Positions 56,922-64,000 of a DNA stretch of 64,000 nt are shown one piece after another. Origin of the DNA: Prauserella salsuginis (GTDB lineage: Bacteria; Actinomycetota; Actinomycetes; Mycobacteriales; Pseudonocardiaceae). The stretch's first letter is position 1. The number at the start of each line of letters is the position of its first letter. Both the position numbers and the translations under genes were made by a program. The stretch covers positions 806,001-870,000 of the forward strand of contig NZ_JANBBF010000009.1 in assembly GCF_024648885.1 (NCBI RefSeq), in the 5' to 3' direction. Below the pieces are notes generated by a model. That model was not told where the DNA came from. It ran no database searches and worked only from the letters and a program-made list of their open reading frames with translations.

Positions 56922-57590
56922 ATGCTCATCGCGGAGGACCTGCTGCTCCTGGCGTTCGACGACACCGAGGGCAAACCCGTTTCGGGCGTCCACAACCTCG
57001 ACCAGGCCGTGGCCGGGGCACTCCTGCTCGAACTGACTCTGCGCGGCAGGGTGGACGTCACCGGAGAGGCGGACGAGGGCCGGGCCGGCCGCATCGTGCT
57101 GCGCGACGCCACTCCCGTGGGCGAGGCCGAACTGGACGGGGCGCTCGAGGCGCTCGCCGAGAAGGAGGGGGCGAAGCCGAAGGACGCCGTCAACCGGTTG
57201 GCCAAGGACGGTCCCGTCGACCGGCTGCTGTCCGGACTGGCCGACCGCGGTGTGCTGAAGCGGGAGGACAGGAAGGTACTCAAGCTGTTCCCCGTCACCC
57301 GCTGGCCCGCGGCCGATTGCCGGCACGAGGAACAGCTCCGCACCGAGCTGCACCGCGTGCTCGTCGAGGAGGCCGAGCCGGACGAGCGCACCGCCGCGGT
57401 GGTCGCCCTGCTCGTCGCCACCAAGTCGGTCCGGCACGCGTTCCCGACCGACGACCCGCAGCTGACGCAGAAACGGGCCGAGCAGGTCGCCGAGGGCAAC
57501 TGGGGCAGTGACGCCGTGCGCAAGGCCATCGACGAGGTGACGGCCGCCGTGATGGTCGCGGTGATGGCGGCCGTCGTCACCACCTCGTAG
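56922..57590 (+). CDS. GPP34 (GOLPH3-like) family phosphoprotein
   Basis: 222 residues from ATG 56922. The GPP34 core is seen: LIAEDLLLLAFDDTEGKPVS, HNLDQAVAGALLLELTLRGR and VDRLLSGLADRGVLKREDRK with PVTRWPAADCRHEEQLRTEL. In eukaryotes the family binds phosphatidylinositol-4-phosphate at the Golgi; in actinobacteria it is common and of unknown role, often near the membrane. TAGGGT at 56910-56915 ends 6 bases before the ATG, so the mRNA may be leaderless. The short C-terminal hydrophobic end is VMVAVMAAVVTTS. Confidence 0.9.
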   Translation: MLIAEDLLLLAFDDTEGKPVSGVHNLDQAVAGALLLELTLRGRVDVTGEADEGRAGRIVLRDATPVGEAELDGALEALAEKEGAKPKDAVNRLAKDGPVDRLLSGLADRGVLKREDRKVLKLFPVTRWPAADCRHEEQLRTELHRVLVEEAEPDERTAAVVALLVATKSVRHAFPTDDPQLTQKRAEQVAEGNWGSDAVRKAIDEVTAAVMVAVMAAVVTTS

Positions 57591-57671
57591 CCGGCGCCTT
57601 CGCAGGCGGGGCCGCGAGTAGGGCCACGCCGGTGACGAACCGCCGCAAGCGGGTTCGTAGACTTACCGGCT

Positions 57672-60314
57672 GTGACGGAGAACGCGAACCAGCAGCACAC
57701 GGACCTTCCCACCGCCTGGAACCCGGCCGACGAAGAGGCCGCCCTGTACCAGCGCTGGGTAGACGCGGGCTACTTCACCGCCGACGCGTCGTCTGACAGG
57801 CCGCCGTTCTCCATCGTACTGCCGCCGCCGAACGTCACCGGCACCCTGCACATGGGCCACGCGCTGAACCACACGCTCATGGACGCCATGAGCAGGCGCA
57901 GGCGGATGCAGGGCTACGAGGTCCTGTGGCTGCCGGGCATGGACCACGCCGGTATCGCCACGCAGAACGTCGTCGAACGGGACCTGGCCAAGGAGGGCGT
58001 CTCCCGCCACGACCTCGGCCGCGAGAAGTTCGTCGAGCGCGTCTGGGAGTGGAAGAACGAGTACGGGGGCAAGATCCTCGACCAGATGAAGCGGCTCGGC
58101 GAGAGCATCGACTGGTCCCGTGAACGCTTCACGATGGACGACGGCCTCTCGCGCGCCGTGCAGACGATGTTCAAGCTCCTCTACGACGAGGGACTGATCT
58201 ACCAGGCCGAACGCATCATCAACTGGTGTCCGCGGTGCATGACGGCGCTGTCGGACATCGAGGTCGACCACTCCGACGACGACGGCGAACTGGTGTCCAT
58301 CCGCTACGGCGAGGGCGAGGCGTCGGTCGTCGTCGCCACGACGCGTGCCGAGACGATGCTCGGTGACACGGCCGTCGCGGTGCACCCCGACGACGAGCGC
58401 TACCGGCACCTGGTCGGGACCGAGGTCGAGTTGCCGCTCACCGGCAGGCGCATCCCGATCGTGGCCGATGAGCACGTAGACCCCGAGTTCGGCACCGGTG
58501 CGGTCAAGGTGACGCCCGCGCACGACCCGAACGACTTCGAGATCGGCCGGCGCCACGACCTGCCCATGCCGTCGATCATGGACGAGCGCGGGGTGGTCAC
58601 CGCGTCGGGTCCGTTCGAAGGCATGGACCGGTTCGAGGCACGCCCCGCGATCGTGGCCGCGCTGCGGGAGGACGGCCGGATCGTCGCGGAGAAGCGGCCG
58701 TACGTCCACGCCGTCGGTCACTGCTCGCGCTGCGACACGGTCATCGAGCCGCGGCTGTCGCTGCAGTGGTGGGTCAGGGTCGGCCCGCTCGCCGAGGCCG
58801 CGGGCGACGCCGTGCGTGACGGCCGGGTGCAGATCCACCCGCCGGAGCTGGCGAAGCGCTACTTCGACTGGGTCGACAACATGCACGACTGGACGATCTC
58901 CCGCCAACTGTGGTGGGGGCACCGGATTCCGGTCTGGTACGGCCCGAACGGCGAGCAGGTCTGCGTCGGCCCGGACGAAGAGCCGCCGTCCGGAGAGGGT
59001 TGGTACCAGGATTCCGACGTGCTCGACACGTGGTTCTCGTCTGGCCTGTGGCCGTTCTCCACGATGGGCTGGCCCGACGACACCGCCGACCTGGCGAAGT
59101 TCTATCCGACGACCGTGCTGTCCACCGGCTACGACATCCTGTTCTTCTGGGTCGCGCGGATGATGATGTTCGGCCTGCACGGCATGCGGGAACGCGGCGC
59201 CGAGCAGTCCGTGCCGTTCCAGCACATCTATCTGCACGGCCTGATCCGTGATCAGTACGGCAAGAAGATGTCGAAGTCGAAGGGCAACGTTCTCGACCCG
59301 ATCGACTGGATGGACAACTACGGCGCCGACGCCACGCGCTTCACGCTCGCCCGCGGCGCCAACCCCGGCACGGACATGGCCCTGGCCGAGGACTGGGCGG
59401 CCGGGTCACGCAACTTCTGCACCAAGCTGTGGAACGCGGCGCGGTTCGCGATCATGAACGGTGCGACGACCGCGCGCCCGCTTCCCGCGGTCGAGGACAT
59501 GACCGAGGCGGACCGTTGGATCCTGGGCCGGCTGTCCACGGTTCTGTCCGAAGTGGATGAACTGCTCGAGGATTTCCAGTTCGCCAAGGCCACGAACACG
59601 CTCTACCACTTCACGTGGGGTGAGCTGTGCGACTGGTACATCGAGCTGGCCAAGGTGCAGCTGTCGGGCGAGAGGGCCGACGACACCCGTGCCGTCCTCG
59701 GGCACGCGCTGGACACGGTGCTGCGCCTGCTGCACCCGTTCGTCCCGTTCGTGACCGAGCGGCTGTGGACGACGTTGACCGGGAGGAAGTCCCTGGTCGT
59801 GGCCGACTGGCCGACGGGCGAGCTGCTGCCGGCTGCCGACCCGACCGCGGAGGGCAGGATCGGTGATGTGCAGAAGCTCGTCACCGAGGTGCGCCGGTTC
59901 CGTTCCGATCAGGGCCTCAAGCCGGGCCAGAAGGTGGCCACGCGGTTGACCGGCGCCGGTTTCGAGGCCATTGCCGCCCACGAGCAGGCCGTCCGCTCGC
60001 TGGCCAAGCTGACCGAACCCGGCGACGAGTTCACGGCCACGGCGTCGATCGAGGTCGCGCTCGCCGACGGCACCGCCGCGGTCGAGGTCGACACGTCGGG
60101 CACGATCGATGTGGTCGCCGAGCGCAAGCGGCTCGAGAAGGACCTGTCGGCAGCGGAGAAGGAGCTGAAGCAGACCGAGGGCAAACTCGGCAACCAGGCG
60201 TTCCTCGACAAGGCGCCCGCCGACGTGGTCGACAAGATCCGCGTACGCCGTGACACGGCGGCCGCCGACATCGAGCGCATCACCGCGCGGCTGGAGTCGC
60301 TGCCCGCGTCCTGA
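57672..60314 (+). CDS. valS: Valyl-tRNA synthetase
   Basis: 880 residues from GTG 57672. Class I synthetase: HIGH-type motif in [20 protein letters not shown] near residue 55 and KMSKS in [20 protein letters not shown] near 532. The CP1 editing domain is present ([20 protein letters not shown]) and the C-terminal coiled coil used for tRNA binding ends the chain ([20 protein letters not shown]). Charges tRNA-Val. No T-box leader is visible upstream. Terminated by a strong hairpin. Confidence 0.98.
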   Translation: MTENANQQHTDLPTAWNPADEEAALYQRWVDAGYFTADASSDRPPFSIVLPPPNVTGTLHMGHALNHTLMDAMSRRRRMQGYEVLWLPGMDHAGIATQNVVERDLAKEGVSRHDLGREKFVERVWEWKNEYGGKILDQMKRLGESIDWSRERFTMDDGLSRAVQTMFKLLYDEGLIYQAERIINWCPRCMTALSDIEVDHSDDDGELVSIRYGEGEASVVVATTRAETMLGDTAVAVHPDDERYRHLVGTEVELPLTGRRIPIVADEHVDPEFGTGAVKVTPAHDPNDFEIGRRHDLPMPSIMDERGVVTASGPFEGMDRFEARPAIVAALREDGRIVAEKRPYVHAVGHCSRCDTVIEPRLSLQWWVRVGPLAEAAGDAVRDGRVQIHPPELAKRYFDWVDNMHDWTISRQLWWGHRIPVWYGPNGEQVCVGPDEEPPSGEGWYQDSDVLDTWFSSGLWPFSTMGWPDDTADLAKFYPTTVLSTGYDILFFWVARMMMFGLHGMRERGAEQSVPFQHIYLHGLIRDQYGKKMSKSKGNVLDPIDWMDNYGADATRFTLARGANPGTDMALAEDWAAGSRNFCTKLWNAARFAIMNGATTARPLPAVEDMTEADRWILGRLSTVLSEVDELLEDFQFAKATNTLYHFTWGELCDWYIELAKVQLSGERADDTRAVLGHALDTVLRLLHPFVPFVTERLWTTLTGRKSLVVADWPTGELLPAADPTAEGRIGDVQKLVTEVRRFRSDQGLKPGQKVATRLTGAGFEAIAAHEQAVRSLAKLTEPGDEFTATASIEVALADGTAAVEVDTSGTIDVVAERKRLEKDLSAAEKELKQTEGKLGNQAFLDKAPADVVDKIRVRRDTAAADIERITARLESLPAS

Positions 60315-60335
60315 CCCTCAGGTGCCGTTCCTGCC

Positions 60336-60374
60336 GTGGCCCGCGACTCCGCGTCCAGCGGAGGAGCGGGCCAC
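60336..60374 (+). terminator. Terminator of valS
   Basis: Outer stem GTGGCCCGC/GCGGGCCAC (60336-60344 and 60366-60374), a GA/GA internal loop, inner stem CTCCGC/GCGGAG, and a GTCCA loop, starting 22 bp after the valS stop. Confidence 0.85.
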
Positions 60375-60431
60375 GGGTGTTCCGGTTCGAGGGTTCGAGG
60401 TGGGCTCCGCCCCGGGTTCGGGACGCCGGTG

Positions 60432-61433
60432 TCAGGACATCGCGTCCAGGGTCCGTCGGATCTCCGTGGCGATGCCGTACATGCCTGCGGCGTTCGGGTG
60501 GTACGACATCGCGACCAGAGGATTGGTGTCCTTGCCCTGGATCCACGCCTGGAGCCCCGCGCACGCGTCGTGGCCGTAGGACGCCGGGTACATGTCCACA
60601 AAGGATGCGCCGTGGTGCTCGGCCGCCGTCCGGAGTGCGTCGTTCAGCGCCATCTCGATCTCGTCAGCCCACGCGAGGTCGCCGTCGGCGAACGGCAGGA
60701 CGTCCGGACAGGTGACACCGGTTTCGGGGCCGGGGACGATCCGCGGATAGCCCACGACGAGCACCGTGGCGTGCGGGGAACGAGCCGTGATCTCCTCCAG
60801 TACCGCGGCGACCCGGCTCCCGGTGCGAGCCACGGCCTCGGCCAGGGTGTCGGTGCCGGCCTCGGTGAAGTGCTCCCGGCAGGGGCTTCCGGAGGGGTTC
60901 TCGTCCCGGAGCTTGGGGCAGGTGCCGATGATGTCGCCGAAGACGCCCTCGTCGTTGCCGCCGATGCCGAGCGTGACGAGGTCGGTGTCGGGCCGCAAGG
61001 ACTCGAGTTGGGGCGAGTTGGTGCCGAGCGGGGTGTGCTGCGGTTCGGTCATGTGACCGGTGGTCGCGCCGCCGCAGCTCACGTCGTGGAACGTGTCGGC
61101 CCGCGTCTGAACGGCGAGCACGGTCGGGTAGTTCGTCGTCGATCGGGCGCAGCCGAGCGGTGGGGTCGGTTTGGGCAGCGGGATCAACGGGCCCGAGGTG
61201 TAGGAGTCGCCGAGGGCGACGTAGTGCTCGAACCGCGGTTGCCACGCGGTGGCAGACGCCGACGGGGTGGCCGTGAGCGTCATGGCCAGCGCGAGAGCGA
61301 GTGTGCCGAGTGCGGTCACAACCCGTGCCGTCGGCCGGGCGCCGCGCGCGGTGACGGCGTGGGGGAGCCGATGGTGCCGTCGACGGTGTGACGGGTGGTG
61401 GGTGTCGGTGTGGTCGGATCGCTGTGCCGGCAT
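60432..61433 (-). CDS. Secreted SGNH/GDSL hydrolase
   Basis: 333 residues from ATG 61433; the start is uncertain because the His/Arg-rich first 35 residues are unusual for a signal peptide. A hydrophobic signal core follows (ARVVTALGTLALALAMTLTA), with cleavage after ASA. SGNH blocks: YVALGDSYTSGPLIPLPKPT (Ser, block I), GGATTGHMTEPQHTPLGTNS (block II region), TLGIGGNDEGVFGDIIGTC (block III Asn) and SYHPNAAGMYGIATEIRRTL (block V His). A secreted lipase or esterase. Confidence 0.9.
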   Translation of the reverse strand: MPAQRSDHTDTHHPSHRRRHHRLPHAVTARGARPTARVVTALGTLALALAMTLTATPSASATAWQPRFEHYVALGDSYTSGPLIPLPKPTPPLGCARSTTNYPTVLAVQTRADTFHDVSCGGATTGHMTEPQHTPLGTNSPQLESLRPDTDLVTLGIGGNDEGVFGDIIGTCPKLRDENPSGSPCREHFTEAGTDTLAEAVARTGSRVAAVLEEITARSPHATVLVVGYPRIVPGPETGVTCPDVLPFADGDLAWADEIEMALNDALRTAAEHHGASFVDMYPASYGHDACAGLQAWIQGKDTNPLVAMSYHPNAAGMYGIATEIRRTLDAMS

Positions 61434-61781
61434 GTGTCCCCGATCGCCGTCGAACAGGCCTGTTATGTCCTATCCGTCGGCGGATGCCGGTGACCAGACG
61501 GCGAACGTGTAGACACCATCGCCCGACCTGCTGATGCCGCGATCACGACCGGTGACCGGTGCGCGGAACTTCGCGTGAACGCAGGAAACCGCCTACCGCG
61601 GGTCTGCCTGCATCCCGGTCACCGAGAGCCCCACTGGGCGCACTGAGACCGTGCCGTCCCGCATACGAGGCGAGGCCCGGTTGCCGCCGGTCGTCCAGCA
61701 GCGCGGGGCCTGGTCGTGATCGGCCAATGTTGTGGGACGTGACCGTCAGCAGCGTGGCTGCGCTGGTGCGGCCGGGGCCAC
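61434..61781. other. Gene-poor interval, 348 bp
   Basis: No supported gene. The reading frames here lack ribosome binding sites and families. It lies past the 3' end of the truncated MFS gene and upstream of the SGNH hydrolase start, so it may carry that gene's promoter. Confidence 0.5.
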
Positions 61782-62165
61782 CTAGGAACCGGGTCGAGCG
61801 GCCGCGTCGGGGGCTCGCTCGGCCGGTGTGCCGGCGGTACGGAGCGGCGACAGCACGAGCAGCACCGCGGCGCCGAGGGTGATGCCCGCGAACACCCACA
61901 CGGTCGCACGAAGCCCGATCGTTTCGCCGAGGACGCCCCCGCCCAGCGCTCCCACGGGTGCCGTGCCCCATGCCAGGAACCGGATCCCGGCGGTCACGCG
62001 GCCGAGTAGCCGGTCGGGACAGATCGCCTGCCGGTAACTGACCTGGACGATGTTGTACACGGTCATACCGTGACCGAGGGCTGCCAGCGCACCGCCGACG
62101 AACCAGGCTCCGGCGCCCGGCTGTGCGAGCCCACCCACAATCGGCGGAAATCCGGCTGCCGCCAC
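61782..62165 (-). pseudogene. MFS transporter remnant, C-terminal third only
   Basis: 127 codons that read as the last four helices of an MFS exporter: GAGAWFVGGALAALGHGMTV, YRQAICPDRLLGRVTAGIRF (the conserved loop between helices 8 and 9 or thereabouts), LAWGTAPVGALGGGVLGETI and LRATVWVFAGITLGAAVLLV, then a hydrophilic tail. The N-terminal two thirds are missing; upstream bases in any frame show no helices. It sits divergent to an ArsR-type regulator, the usual pairing for such exporters, so an originally intact pair has decayed. Confidence 0.75.
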
Positions 62166-62227
62166 GGCGATTCCTGTCGCATCCGGCGAGTGTTCCGAAC
62201 TGATTGGAAAGCGTCAATCATTCCCGT

Positions 62228-62776
62228 ATGTCAGCCACGTATGCTGGGCGGATGGGAGCGGGGCGACGGACAGCGACCGAGGCCGAGGCGAATGCACTCG
62301 CCTCGGGAATACGCCTGCGCATCATCCGGTTGACCTATCACGAGGCACTGACCAACAAGGAGATCGCTCGGCGGCTCGACCGGGATCCGGCAACGACGCT
62401 GTATCACGTGCGCAAACTCGTTGCCACGGGCTTCCTCGTCACCGACGTGGAACGCCGGGGGGCGCGTGGTGCGAAAGAGATTCCGTACCGGTCGACCGGC
62501 TTGTCGTGGCGGCTGAGTGGCCCGTGGAACGCGCCGGTGGAAGACGCGATGCTCGAGGCGTTTCTGACCGAGATCGCGGACCTCGAACCGGCAGCGCTGC
62601 ACCAGACGCGTGCGGTCGCCCGGTTGCCGGAAGCCCGCATCGCCGAGTTCCGCGGCCGGCTGGCCGAGCTGATTGACGAGTTCGCAGCCGGTGACGAGGA
62701 GGACGCGCCACCCGAGTCTGCCGCCGAGCAGCCGGGTGCGACCGCGATCTACCTGGCTCTGTACCCGAGCGGGTAA
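62228..62776 (+). CDS. ArsR-type winged-helix transcriptional regulator
   Basis: 182 residues from ATG 62228; ATG 62204 and 62252 are alternatives. The winged HTH occupies about residues 18-80: ALASGIRLRIIRLTYHEALT, then NKEIARRLDRDPATTLYHVR and KLVATGFLVTDVERRGARGA. The remainder (YRSTGLSWRLSGPWNAPVED to the Glu-rich AAGDEEDAPPESAAEQPG) is of the helical dimerisation type found in the MFS-linked members. It has probably lost its target, since the divergent MFS gene is truncated. May also act on hflX or itself. Confidence 0.85.
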   Translation: MSATYAGRMGAGRRTATEAEANALASGIRLRIIRLTYHEALTNKEIARRLDRDPATTLYHVRKLVATGFLVTDVERRGARGAKEIPYRSTGLSWRLSGPWNAPVEDAMLEAFLTEIADLEPAALHQTRAVARLPEARIAEFRGRLAELIDEFAAGDEEDAPPESAAEQPGATAIYLALYPSG

Positions 62777-62859
62777 ACGGGTCGGAGAATTCGACGGAAC
62801 GTGGGATGATGGACCCGGAGGAGCCGCATACGCGGTGACGACATTCGACATGGAGGCTT

Positions 62860-64000
<1,141 letters not shown>

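Noticed and set aside
54261-57437. A 1058-codon minus-strand frame opposite the M14 carboxypeptidase and GPP34 genes
   Set aside because: Antisense shadow; no family, no start signal, and both plus-strand genes are well supported.
57591-57671. T-box riboswitch in front of valS
   Set aside because: Only about 80 bp separate the genes and no T-box core or antiterminator pairing is visible.
57663-59237. A 524-codon minus-strand frame inside valS
   Set aside because: Shadow frame of the valyl-tRNA synthetase with no family resemblance.
61543-62217. A 224-codon minus-strand frame across the MFS remnant
   Set aside because: It is Arg/Gly-rich shadow sequence in another frame; the MFS helices are in the 61782-62165 frame.

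Overview
The window is 64 kb of very GC-rich chromosome with strong G/C third-position bias, many GTG/TTG starts and several leaderless-looking genes. The lineage-diagnostic genes (ClpP1/ClpP2 pair, large NAD-glutamate dehydrogenase, CtaJ-like oxidase subunit, DUF5130, DUF3040, GPP34) point to an actinobacterium. Best guess from protein resemblance is a Pseudonocardiaceae-type actinomycete (Saccharomonospora/Amycolatopsis-like); that family call is inference. The order ettA - gdh - thioesterase - hypothetical - glbO - HNH - ctaJ/DUF5130 - pepN - DsbA-like - rpiB - nei - (tRNAs) - tig - clpP1 - clpP2 - clpX - valS follows, from memory, the Mycobacterium tuberculosis Rv2477c-to-Rv2448c region, so the backbone is old core chromosome with accessory blocks inserted.

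Layout. 1-11 kb: end of ettA, a 1326-residue repeat-rich protein, the 1648-residue NAD-glutamate dehydrogenase and a thioesterase/hypothetical pair. 11-16 kb: a Clp-N/HTH protein with a twin-operator leaderless promoter, truncated haemoglobin, MscS channel, HNH nuclease, a striking GTRVTx hexapeptide-repeat protein, and a CtaJ-DUF5130 pair. 16-24 kb: aminopeptidase N, DsbA-like oxidoreductase, fatty acid desaturase, MBL hydrolase, ComB-like phosphatase, RpiB and Nei. 24-36 kb is the main accessory zone: NlpC/P60 hydrolase, an F420-type (LLM) oxidoreductase with a KstR-like site, a frameshifted methyltransferase, GNAT, Lrp regulator with divergent class V aminotransferase, a hydrolase/epimerase/membrane-protein group, TetR and cytochrome P450, ending at divergent tRNA-Gly and tRNA-Pro genes.

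36-44 kb: a secreted lamin-tail protein, a cysteine-desulfurase-like enzyme, and two sodium/solute symporters, each with its own small membrane partner; the second pair is translationally coupled to a LytS/LytT two-component system. 44-50 kb: DUF3040 protein, then the proteostasis block trigger factor - ClpP1 - ClpP2 - ClpX. 50-57 kb: MEDS/HATPase anti-sigma-type sensor, secreted esterase, FdhD divergent from an OFA-family transporter with a 53-residue small subunit, a secreted M14 carboxypeptidase and a GPP34 protein. 57-64 kb: valyl-tRNA synthetase, secreted SGNH hydrolase, a decayed MFS transporter beside an ArsR-type regulator, and HflX running off the right edge.

The strongest candidates for something new are the hexapeptide-repeat gene with its own good promoter (14.7-15.3 kb), the twin GTCAAC-N5-GTTGAC operators on the Clp-N/HTH gene, and the symporter/LytSR operon with tandem 11-bp repeats upstream.
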